Shown here piece after piece: positions 55,811-62,927 of a stretch of 64,000 bases of DNA. The stretch covers positions 3,658,001 through 3,722,000 of the forward strand of contig NSGV01000001.1 in assembly GCA_002300355.1 (NCBI GenBank). The letters run 5' to 3'. The translations under genes and the position numbers were made by a program. The stretch is from Streptomyces sp. TLI_235 (lineage in GTDB: Bacteria; Actinomycetota; Actinomycetes; Streptomycetales; Streptomycetaceae). The notes beneath the pieces are model-generated. The model saw nothing but the letters and a program-made list of their open reading frames with translations. It did no database searches and had not been told where the DNA came from. The stretch's first letter is position 1. Every line of letters begins with the position of its first letter.

Positions 55811-55838
55811 GGGCCGGGCTCCCGAGGAAGCCCGGCCC
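55811..55838 (-). terminator. terminator of the bkd operon
   Basis: The stem GGGCCGGGCT (55811-55820) with AGCCCGGCCC (55829-55838) has an 8-base loop. It lies 46 bases after the stop of the E2 gene on its strand. Confidence 0.75.
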
Positions 55839-55883
55839 GGTGCGGTCCGGTCGCTGTCCGGTCCGCTGCGGTGCGGTGCGGTG

Positions 55884-57191
55884 CTACAGCGTGCGCAGCA
55901 GCAGGCCCGGCTGTTCGACGCAGTCCGCGACGAAGCGCAGGAAGCCGCCGGCCGTGCCGCCGTCGCAGACCCGGTGGTCGAAGGTGAACGACAGCTGGGT
56001 GACCTGCCGGACGGCGAGTTCGCCCTCGTGCACCCACGGCTTCGGCGTGATCCGGCCGACGCCGAGCATCGCCGCCTCCGGGTGGTTGAGGATCGGCGTG
56101 GAGCCGTCCACCCCGAAGACCCCGTAGTTGTTGAGGGTGAAGGTGCCGCCGGTGAGTTCGGCCGGGGTGAGCGCGCCGGCCCGGGCGGACTCGGTGAGCC
56201 GGGCGAGCTCGGTGGTGAGCCTCTCGGTGCCGAGCAGCTGGGCGTCGCGGACCACCGGGACGACCAGGCCGCGCTCGCTCTGCGCGGCGAAGCCGAGGTG
56301 CACCGGCCGGTGCCGGATGATCTGCGAACCGTCCGGGGAGACGCTGGAGTTGAGCTCCGGGAAGCGCTCCAGGGCAGCGGTGCAGATCCTGGCGAGCAGC
56401 GCCAGCACACTGACCTTGGGGCCCGGCGCCCGGTTCAACTGGGCGCGCAGTGCCATCAGTTCGGTGGCGTCGGTGTCCACCCAGCAGGTGGCGGCGGGGA
56501 TCTCGCGGTGGCTGCGGCCGAGCTTCTCCGCGATGGTGCGGCGCAGCCCGCGCAGCGGGATCACCTCGGCGTCGGGTGCGGTCGCCGGGGCGGCCGCGGC
56601 CGGGGCCGGCGCCGCGGCGGCTTCCACCGCGCGCCGGACGTCGGCACGCATGATGAGGCCGTCCGGACCGCTGCCGGCCAGCAGGGCCAGGTCGATGCCG
56701 TGCTCCTTGGCCATTCGGCGGACCAGCGGCGAGATGACCGGCACCACGGCCGGGGCGACCGCCACCGGGGCGGGGGCGGGCGCCGGTACGGCGGCGGGTA
56801 CGGGAGCGGGTGCCGGGGCGGGGGCGGCCGTGGCGGCCCGGACCCGGGCCCGGCGGCTGCCGCGCGACTCGGCGACGCCGTAGCCGACCAGCGGGCGCTC
56901 CACCGGCGCGCCGGGGCCGTCCGCGGCTGCGTCGGAGCCGCCGGGGGCGGAGACGGCGACGGTGATCAGCGGGGCGCCGACCGGCACCTCCTCGCCGACC
57001 TCGCCGTACAGCGCGGTGACCACCCCGCCGTACGGGCAGGGCACCTCCACCACGGCCTTGGCGGTCTCCACCTCGACCACCGGCTGGTCGACGGCGATGA
57101 CCTCACCGACCTCGACCATCCACCGCACGACCTCGGCGCCGGTGAGGCCCTCGCCGAGGTCGGGCAGGGTGAACTCGCGGACGACGGGCAT
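55884..57191 (-). CDS. bkdC: branched-chain 2-oxoacid dehydrogenase E2 (acyltransferase)
   Basis: This 435-residue protein has an N-terminal lipoyl domain with Lys45 in ETAKAVVEVP and a long Ala/Pro linker. A peripheral subunit-binding domain follows (PLVRRMAKEHGIDLALLAGSGPDGLIMRADVRRAVE, about 180-225). The C-terminal catalytic domain has the HxxxDG motif DHRVCDGGTAGGFL near residue 405. It transfers the acyl group from E1 to CoA in catabolism of valine, leucine and isoleucine and supplies branched starter units for fatty acids and polyketides. ATG 57191 follows GGAGGAG, which also contains the E1-beta stop region; a GTG one codon upstream is possible. No E3 gene is adjacent, so it is shared. 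Confidence 0.95.
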   Translation of the reverse strand: MPVVREFTLPDLGEGLTGAEVVRWMVEVGEVIAVDQPVVEVETAKAVVEVPCPYGGVVTALYGEVGEEVPVGAPLITVAVSAPGGSDAAADGPGAPVERPLVGYGVAESRGSRRARVRAATAAPAPAPAPVPAAVPAPAPAPVAVAPAVVPVISPLVRRMAKEHGIDLALLAGSGPDGLIMRADVRRAVEAAAAPAPAAAAPATAPDAEVIPLRGLRRTIAEKLGRSHREIPAATCWVDTDATELMALRAQLNRAPGPKVSVLALLARICTAALERFPELNSSVSPDGSQIIRHRPVHLGFAAQSERGLVVPVVRDAQLLGTERLTTELARLTESARAGALTPAELTGGTFTLNNYGVFGVDGSTPILNHPEAAMLGVGRITPKPWVHEGELAVRQVTQLSFTFDHRVCDGGTAGGFLRFVADCVEQPGLLLRTL

Positions 57192-57195
57192 CACG

Positions 57196-58191
57196 TCACT
57201 CCTCCCACTGCAGCCGGGCGACCGCGTCCAGGATCCGGTCCACCCCGGGGAGGTGGTGGTGCTCCAGCATGGGTGCCGGGTAGGGGATGTCGAAGCCGGT
57301 GACCCGCAGCACGGGGGCGGCCAGGTGGTGGAAGCACTTCTCGGTGAGCCGGGCGGCGATCTCCGCGCCGGGGCCGGCGAAGCCGGTGGCCTCGTGGACG
57401 ACGACCGCGCGGCCGACCGAGCGGACGACCTCGCAGGCGGTCTCCTCGTCGAAGGGGACGAGCGAGCGCAGGTCGAGCACCGCGAGGTCCCAGCCCTCGG
57501 CCTTGGCAGCCTCGGCGGCCTCCAGGCAGACCGGCAGCGAGGGGCCGTAGGTGATCAGTGCGGCGGAGCGGCCGGTGCGGCGGAGGACGGCCTTGCCGAT
57601 CGGCTCGACCGGCGCGGTCGGGTCCCACTCGGCCTTGCCCCAGTAGAGGCGCTTGGGCTCCAGGAAGACCACCGGGTCGTCCGAGGCGATGGCCTCGCGG
57701 AGCAGGCCGTAGGCGTCCTGGACGGTGGCCGGGGCGACGACGTGCAGGCCGGGGGTCTGCGCGTAGTAGGCCTCGGAGGAGTCGCTGTGGTGCTCGACGC
57801 CGCCGATGCCGCCGCCGTAGGGGATGCGGACGGTGATCGGCAGCGGCAGCTTGCCGGCGGTGCGGTTGCGCATCTTGGCGACGTGCGAGAACAACTGCTC
57901 CAGCGCCGGGTAGGCGAAGGCGTCGAACTGCATCTCGACGACCGGGCGCAGGCCGTACATGGCCATGCCGACGGCGGTGCCGAGGATGCCGGCCTCGGCG
58001 AGCGGGGTGTCCAGGCAGCGGTCGGGGCCGAACTCGGCGGTCAGGCCGTCGGTGATCCGGAAGACGCCGCCGAGCCGGCCGACGTCCTCGCCCATGACGT
58101 GCACGGTCGGGTCGGCCTGCATGGCGTCGCGCAGCGCCGCGTTGAGTGCCTGCGCCATGGTGCTGGTGCGGGCGGAGACAACCGTTGTCAT
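57196..58191 (-). CDS. bkdB: branched-chain 2-oxoacid dehydrogenase E1 beta
   Basis: This 331-residue transketolase-fold subunit has the family segments VHVMGEDVGRLGGVFRITDGL, DTPLAEAGILGTAVGMAMYGLRPV, EMQFDAFAYPALEQLFSHVAKMRNR and GGGIGGVEHHSDSSEAYYAQTPGL. It pairs with E1 alpha to form the thiamine-diphosphate decarboxylase of the Bkd complex. ATG 58191 overlaps the E1 alpha TGA. It lies five bases before the E2 ATG. The length is normal. Confidence 0.96.
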   Translation of the reverse strand: MTTVVSARTSTMAQALNAALRDAMQADPTVHVMGEDVGRLGGVFRITDGLTAEFGPDRCLDTPLAEAGILGTAVGMAMYGLRPVVEMQFDAFAYPALEQLFSHVAKMRNRTAGKLPLPITVRIPYGGGIGGVEHHSDSSEAYYAQTPGLHVVAPATVQDAYGLLREAIASDDPVVFLEPKRLYWGKAEWDPTAPVEPIGKAVLRRTGRSAALITYGPSLPVCLEAAEAAKAEGWDLAVLDLRSLVPFDEETACEVVRSVGRAVVVHEATGFAGPGAEIAARLTEKCFHHLAAPVLRVTGFDIPYPAPMLEHHHLPGVDRILDAVARLQWEE

Positions 58192-59333
58192 CAGTGGTGC
58201 ACCTCGGCCTCGGCGGCCAGTTCGGCGGCGAGCTGGGCGGCCTGCTCGCGCAGCTGCTGCGTGGGCTCGGCGTAGACGTGGGCGAAGAGCGACATCGGGT
58301 CGAGCTGCGGGTCCTCGTGGAACTCGGCGCGCATCCGGGCCGCGAGCGCCTCGGCCTCGTCGGCGGCCTCCTGGACGAGGGTGTCGTCGAGGATGCCGAG
58401 CGGGCGCAGGTGGCGCTCCATCAACAGGATCGGGTCGTGCTCGCGCCAGGCGGCGACCTCGTCGTCCGTGCGGTACCGGGTCGCGTCGTCGGCGTTGGTG
58501 TGCGCCTCGACGCGGTAGGTGAGCGCCTCGACGAGGGTGGGGCCGCCGCCGCTGCGGGCCCGCTCGAAGGCCTCGGTGAGGACGGCGTGCACGGCGGGGG
58601 CGTCGTTGCCGTCGACCAGCCGGCCGGGCATGCCGTAGCCGACCGCCTTGTGGGCCAGGGTCGGCGCGGCGGACTGCTGGGTGAGCGGCACGGAGATCGC
58701 GTAGCCGTTGTTCTGGACGAGGAAGACGACCGGGGCGTGAAGCACCGCGGCGAAGTTCAGCGCCTCGTGGAAGTCGCCCTCGCTGGTGCCGCCGTCGCCG
58801 AGCATGGCGAGGGCGACGACGGGGTCGCCGGCCAGCCGGGCGGCGTGCGCGAGGCCCACCGCGTGCGGGGCCTGGGTGGCGAGCGGGGTGCTGAGCGGGG
58901 CGGTGCGGGTGGCGCGCGGGTCGTAGCCGGTGTGGGCGTTGCCGCGCAGCAGGGTGAGGGCCTCGAGCGGGTCGACGCCGCGGGCGACGACGGCGAGGGT
59001 GTCGCGGTAGCTGGGGAACAGCCAGTCGCGGTCCTGCAGGGCCATCGCGGCGGCGACCTCGCAGGCCTCCTGGCCGGTGGTGGCCGGGTAGACGGCGAGG
59101 CGGCCCTGCTTGGTGAGGGTGGTGGCCTGCTGGTTGTAGCGGCGTCCGACGACCAGCCGGCGGTACAGCTCGCGGAGCAGCGCCGGGTCGGTCTTGTCCA
59201 GGGCCGGGGTGCCCAGGACGCGGAAGGGGGAGTCGTCCGGCAGCAGCGGGGCGGGGTCGGTCCGCGGGGCAGTGGCGCCGGGCATCCAGCCGGGTACCGC
59301 GGCCGCCTGGTGTCGGTGGTCGAGAACGGTCAT
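58191..59333 (-). CDS. bkdA: branched-chain 2-oxoacid dehydrogenase E1 alpha
   Basis: This 380-residue subunit carries the thiamine-diphosphate motif AMLGDGGTSEGDFHEALNFAAVLHAPVVFLVQNNGYAIS, the LPSYRD segment and the phosphorylation-loop region EALTYRVEAHTNADDATRYR. It decarboxylates branched 2-oxoacids and loads the lipoyl group of E2. ATG 59333 follows GGAGGTG. It is the first gene of bkdA-bkdB-bkdC, divergent from the Lrp-type bkdR gene, with operators between them. Confidence 0.96.
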   Translation of the reverse strand: MTVLDHRHQAAAVPGWMPGATAPRTDPAPLLPDDSPFRVLGTPALDKTDPALLRELYRRLVVGRRYNQQATTLTKQGRLAVYPATTGQEACEVAAAMALQDRDWLFPSYRDTLAVVARGVDPLEALTLLRGNAHTGYDPRATRTAPLSTPLATQAPHAVGLAHAARLAGDPVVALAMLGDGGTSEGDFHEALNFAAVLHAPVVFLVQNNGYAISVPLTQQSAAPTLAHKAVGYGMPGRLVDGNDAPAVHAVLTEAFERARSGGGPTLVEALTYRVEAHTNADDATRYRTDDEVAAWREHDPILLMERHLRPLGILDDTLVQEAADEAEALAARMRAEFHEDPQLDPMSLFAHVYAEPTQQLREQAAQLAAELAAEAEVHH

Positions 59334-59366
59334 CTCGGGGCACCTCCGGGGTGATGGGGGCTCCCT

Positions 59367-59380
59367 ACCGATTGTTCGGT
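59367..59380. promoter_or_regulatory. TetR-type operator, same as at paaN
   Basis: ACCGATTGTTCGGT lies 33 bases upstream of bkdA. It differs at one base from ACCGATCGTTCGGT at 62872-62885 upstream of paaN, and both fit the ACCGA-x4-TCGGT palindrome used by PaaR-like TetR proteins. A TetR gene at 60060-60643 lies between the two sites. Confidence 0.65.
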
Positions 59381-59427
59381 TGTCTGTTCATCTTGACCAG
59401 ATGTGCGACAGGGTGGTGGACAATCGG
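59368..59427. promoter_or_regulatory. bkdA/bkdR divergent region with long-spaced inverted repeat
   Basis: CCGATTGT (59368-59375) and ACAATCGG (59420-59427) are perfect 8-bp complements 44 bases apart. The right arm overlaps no coding sequence and the left arm overlaps the TetR-type operator. A TTGACC (59394-59399) could be a -35 for bkdR. The widely spaced repeat suits cooperative binding by an octameric Lrp-type regulator. Confidence 0.5.
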
Positions 59428-59481
59428 CCATATCGGGGGTCGACTGGAGGCAGCGTGTCCAATCAGGGAGGGTGGGGGGCC

Positions 59482-59946
59482 ATGTCGGCTGAACAGACGT
59501 CCAGGCTCGACCGTGTCGACCGTGCGATCCTGCGGCTGCTGCAGCAGGACGGCCGCGCTTCGATCCGCTCGGTGGCCGAGCGGGTGCACGTCTCCCGGGC
59601 CAACGCGTACGCCCGGATCTCCAGGATGGTCGAGGAGGGCGTGATCCGCGGGTTCACCGCGCGGGTGGACCACGAGAAGTCCGGCCAGGGCGCCGCCGCG
59701 TACATCACGCTGAAGATCGTCCAGAACTCCTGGCGGTCGATCCGCGAGCAGTTGCTGGAGCTGCCGGGGGTGGCGCACATCGCGCTGGTCGGCGGCGAGT
59801 ACGACGTGCTGATGCTGGTGCACACCGCGGACAACCGGGCGCTGCGGGAGCTCGTGCTCAACCGCATCCAGGCGATCCCGGACGTGCTGGGCACCCAGAC
59901 GATGCTGGTGTTCGAGGAGACCGACCAGGTGCCGCCGGACGCGTGA
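59482..59946 (+). CDS. bkdR: Lrp/AsnC-family regulator, BkdR-like
   Basis: This 154-residue regulator has an N-terminal HTH (LDRVDRAILRLLQQDGRASIRSVAERVHVSRANAYARISRMVEEG) and a C-terminal RAM/ligand domain (AAYITLKIVQNSWRSIREQLLELPGVAHIALVGGEYDVLMLVHT). The sequence and location divergent to the bkdA-B-C operon match BkdR of Streptomyces, which controls bkd in response to amino acids. ATG 59482 is used; GTG 59455 with its own GGAGG would add nine residues. Confidence 0.92.
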   Translation: MSAEQTSRLDRVDRAILRLLQQDGRASIRSVAERVHVSRANAYARISRMVEEGVIRGFTARVDHEKSGQGAAAYITLKIVQNSWRSIREQLLELPGVAHIALVGGEYDVLMLVHTADNRALRELVLNRIQAIPDVLGTQTMLVFEETDQVPPDA

Positions 59947-59981
59947 GCCCGGCGGGCGCAGTGGTCCGGGGGCGACCACTC

Positions 59982-60002
59982 AGGGGCGCGGGGAACTGCG
60001 CA
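59982..60002 (+). repeat. streptomycete intergenic repeat-like sequence
   Basis: AGGGGCGCGGGGAACTGCGC followed by A matches a short motif frequently found between convergent genes in Streptomyces genomes. Here it lies between bkdR and the convergent TetR gene. Its function is unknown; part of the surrounding G/C run may form hairpins. Confidence 0.5.
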
Positions 60003-60059
60003 GCCGTCGGCCGGGAGGTGCCCCCCGGTGCCCCTGATGCACTGCCCTCAGAGCCGCGT

Positions 60060-60643
60060 TCAGCGGGCCCGCAGGCCGTCGAAGGCGAGGTGGGCGACGG
60101 CGTCGGCGACGCCGTCCGCGCCGCGGGTGCCGGGGCGGTACCACTCCGCGATGGAGTTGATCATGCCGAAGAGCAGCCGGGTGGCAAGCCGGGGCTCGAC
60201 GTCCGACCGCAGCTCGCCGGCGGTGACGGCGGCCCGGAGCAGTTCGGCGACCCGGTGGTCGAAGTCGCGGCGGCGCTCCAGCGCCCACTCCTCGGTGACG
60301 GTGTTGCCGCGTACCCGCAGCAGCAGGGTCACGTAGGGGAGTTCGGCGAGCAGCACCTCGGCGGTACGGCGCACCACGTGCTCCAGCCGGTCCACCGGCC
60401 GGCCCGTCACGGCGGCCGGCTCCTCCAGGATGGCGAAGAGGGCGTCCAGGGCGCGCCCGACGGCCAGCCGCAGCAGTTCCTCCTTGCCGCGGACGTGGTG
60501 GTAGATCGAGGACTTGGAGATCCCGGCCGCCCGGGAGAGGTCCTCCATCGAGGTGCCGTCGTACCCGCGCTCGTTGAAGACCTTGACCGTCACGGCGAGC
60601 AGCGAGTCGACGGTGTAGGCGGTGCGGGGGTGTTCTCGGCCAT
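60060..60643 (-). CDS. TetR-family regulator, PaaR-like, apparent 1-nt frameshift near the start
   Basis: The C-terminal 180 or so residues form a normal TetR protein: VDSLLAVTVKVFNERGYDGTSMEDLSRAAGISKSSIYHHVRGKEELL, then a TetR_C-like domain ending HLAFDGLRAR. No start codon lies in that frame close upstream. From ATG 60643 the sequence reads MAENTP and then leaves the frame at a run of five C (60626-60630 on the plus strand as G). One more C would give MAENTPRTAYTVDSLL and restore the expected helix 1. Either a sequencing error or a real frameshift is present. It lies between bkdR and paaN and is a candidate repressor of the paired ACCGA-TCGGT operators. Confidence 0.75.
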
Positions 60644-60877
60644 GGGCACGAGTATCCCCGTCGGCCCGGGGCCGCCTCAGCCCGGGGTGGCCGCGGCGGG
60701 CCGCGCGGGCAACCGCGGAATCACGCTCCGCCCGGGGTTCTCCAGGCTGGCCGAAATTCCTGTGTTCCGCCCCTTCCGGGCCGCCTAGTGTCCATTTCTC
60801 GGGGGACGTGAACGAACCGGAAATCCGGAACTGGTCCTTCTGTATTTCCTTTGACACATCACCGGAAAGGTCCTTTC

Positions 60878-61384
60878 ATGACGAACTGGATGCGGCGTGC
60901 CGCCACCCTCTCGGTCGGCCTGGTGCTCGCCGGCGGCGCCGCCCTGGCGACCGCCCCGACCGCCTCCGCCCTGGTCGCCGGCCCGCTGCACCCCGCCAAC
61001 TCCGGCAAGTGCCTCGGCGTCTACGGGGGATCCACCGACAACGGCACGGACGCCGTGCAGTGGGACTGCAACGGCAACGCCGACCAGCGCTGGAGCTACT
61101 CCGGTGTCGGCGGCGGCTACTACACCATCACCAACGCGAATTCCGGCAAGTGCCTCGGCATCTACGGCATGGACACGAAGAACGGCGCCGTGGCGGTCCA
61201 GTGGGACTGCAACGGCAACGCCGACCAGCAGTGGTACATCGACTCGGTGGGCAACGGCGCCGCCCACCTGATCAACCGCAACTCCGGCAAGTGCCTCGGC
61301 ATCTACGGGGCGAGCACGGCGAACGGCACGCTCGCCGTGCAGTGGGACTGCAACGGGAACAGCGACCAGCGCTGGTACTCCTGA
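60878..61384 (+). CDS. secreted ricin-type beta-trefoil lectin
   Basis: This 168-residue protein has a signal peptide (about 1-30) and a single beta-trefoil made of three nearly identical units: NSGKCLGVYG, AVQWDCNGNADQRW; then NSGKCLGIYG, AVQWDCNGNADQQW; then NSGKCLGIYG, AVQWDCNGNSDQRW. The Q-x-W motifs and the paired Cys in each unit are intact. The high identity of the units indicates recent internal duplication or purifying homogenisation. There is no attached enzyme, so it may act as a secreted carbohydrate-binding protein. ATG follows AAAGG. A strong terminator follows. Confidence 0.9.
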   Translation: MTNWMRRAATLSVGLVLAGGAALATAPTASALVAGPLHPANSGKCLGVYGGSTDNGTDAVQWDCNGNADQRWSYSGVGGGYYTITNANSGKCLGIYGMDTKNGAVAVQWDCNGNADQQWYIDSVGNGAAHLINRNSGKCLGIYGASTANGTLAVQWDCNGNSDQRWYS

Positions 61385-61391
61385 CGCCCCG

Positions 61392-61432
61392 CCCGCGGAC
61401 GGCCCGGGGTGCCCCGATCGGCCGTCCGCGGG
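61392..61432 (+). terminator. terminator of the ricin-lectin gene
   Basis: Perfect 13-bp arms CCCGCGGACGGCC (61392-61404) and GGCCGTCCGCGGG (61420-61432) enclose a 15-base loop. It begins 8 bases after the stop. Confidence 0.85.
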
Positions 61433-61517
61433 CCTTCGGGCCGCTCAGGGGCGGCCGGTAGACTCCGCCGCGCCACCCGCATGCGGCGGTGTGACCGGCG
61501 ACGGAGGACCGACGTCC

Positions 61518-62807
61518 ATGAGCGCGATACCTGACACCGCGGTGCCCCGGCAGCGGCCCGCCGCCGACCCGGTACCCGCCGGCCTCGACGACGCCGCCGG
61601 CGCCCTGCGGCCGCCCGAGCCGCGGCGCGGGGCGCTCCGCTCGGCGGCGGCGCGGTTCGGGCCGGCGCTGGGGCTGTACGGCGCGGTCAAGCTGATCGGC
61701 TTCGCGGTCTTCATGATGCTGCTGGAGTCCTCCGGCAAGTACCGCGGCCAGTCGCCGCGCTTCGGCGGCGGGGCGCACCCCTGGGACGTGGTCGGCTCCT
61801 GGGACGGCTGGTGGTACCGGCAGATCGCCGAGCGCGGCTACGACCCCAAGCTGGTCCCCGACCCGGGCGGCTTCTTCCCGATCCACCAGGACTCCTCGGC
61901 GTTCTTCCCGCTGTACCCGGGCCTCGTCCGGCTGGTGTCGGACACCACCGGCCTCGGCCTGTACGGCGCCGGGATGCTCGTCTCGGTGGTCTCCTCCTTC
62001 GTGGCCGCGGCCGGCATCTACGCGGTCGCGGCCCACCTCGGCGGCAACCGGGTCGGTGTGATCGCGGCGGCGGTCTGGGGCGCCTTCCCCGGCGCCGGCG
62101 TCGAGTGGGCGGTGTACACCGAGTCGCTGTTCGTGGCGCTGGCCGCGTGGACCTGCTACTTCACGATCACCCGGCAGTGGTCGCAGGCCGCCCTGGTGGC
62201 CTTCGTCGCCGGGTTGAGCAGGCCGACGTCGATGACCCTGATCGCCGGTGTGGCGCTGGCCGCCGCGGTGGCGCTGTACCGCCGCCGGGACGGCGTCGCC
62301 GGGCCGCTGACCGCGATCCTGCTGCCCCCGCTGAGCTTCCTCGGCTACATCGGCTGGGTGGGCTGGCGGATGGGCCACCTCGACGGCTACCTGACGCTGC
62401 AGCGGTACGGCTGGCTGCACTTCTTCGACTGGGGCGCCTACACGACGAAGGCCGTCTCCAACATCCTGATCGGCGAGACGGCCTACCTCTTCCCGTACCC
62501 GACCGAGGACCTGGTCGCCGTCCTGGTGCTGTTCGCCCTGCCCTGCCTGCTGGTGCCGTTCCTCTCCCGGCGGCCGCCGCTGGTGCTGGTGGTCTACACG
62601 CTGGGGACGCTGGTGCTGGCGCTCGGCAGCCAGCAGATGTTCGGCACGCTCTCGCGCTTCGTGGTGCCGGTGTTCCCGCTGACGATCCCGGTGGCACTCG
62701 CGCTGCGCCGGCTCAACCTGGTCTCGCTGGCGACCGTGCTGGGCGTGGCCGGCGCCGCGTCCGGCTGGTACGCCGGCTACGTGATCTTCGAACTGGGCAT
62801 TCCGTAA
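61518..62807 (+). CDS. GT-C mannosyltransferase, PIG-V-like
   Basis: This 429-residue integral membrane protein has a Pro-rich N-terminal tail and about nine to ten hydrophobic segments. After the first helix comes the loop GAHPWDVVGSWDGWWYRQIAERGYD with the Asp-rich motif of GT-C enzymes, then FFPLYPGLVRLV. The WAVYTESLFVALAAWTCYF helix resembles PIG-V/mannosyltransferase families in actinobacteria that use polyprenyl-phosphate mannose to modify lipids or proteins outside the membrane. ATG 61518 follows GGAGGACC; a GTG at 61491 would add nine residues. Confidence 0.82.
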   Translation: MSAIPDTAVPRQRPAADPVPAGLDDAAGALRPPEPRRGALRSAAARFGPALGLYGAVKLIGFAVFMMLLESSGKYRGQSPRFGGGAHPWDVVGSWDGWWYRQIAERGYDPKLVPDPGGFFPIHQDSSAFFPLYPGLVRLVSDTTGLGLYGAGMLVSVVSSFVAAAGIYAVAAHLGGNRVGVIAAAVWGAFPGAGVEWAVYTESLFVALAAWTCYFTITRQWSQAALVAFVAGLSRPTSMTLIAGVALAAAVALYRRRDGVAGPLTAILLPPLSFLGYIGWVGWRMGHLDGYLTLQRYGWLHFFDWGAYTTKAVSNILIGETAYLFPYPTEDLVAVLVLFALPCLLVPFLSRRPPLVLVVYTLGTLVLALGSQQMFGTLSRFVVPVFPLTIPVALALRRLNLVSLATVLGVAGAASGWYAGYVIFELGIP

Positions 62808-62871
62808 CAGCCGGGCGTTCCGCACCGACGACCGGTGTCCGGGCGGCGGACCGTCGCGCCCTCTTGTCCCG

Positions 62872-62885
62872 ACCGATCGTTCGGT
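62872..62885. promoter_or_regulatory. TetR-type operator upstream of paaN
   Basis: ACCGATCGTTCGGT is a palindromic 14-mer 42 bases before the paaN ATG. It matches the site at 59367-59380 at 13 of 14 positions. It fits repression of paaN by a PaaR-like regulator relieved by phenylacetyl-CoA-type ligands. Confidence 0.7.
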
Positions 62886-62927
62886 TACTCTTTGGGGTGT
62901 CCCGCCCGCCCCTGTGAGGAGCGCACC

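Noticed and set aside
60060..60857. TetR gene extended to a GTG at 60857
   Set aside because: This would add about 75 residues without family similarity and overlaps the region before the lectin gene; a frameshift at 60626-60630 explains the missing start better.
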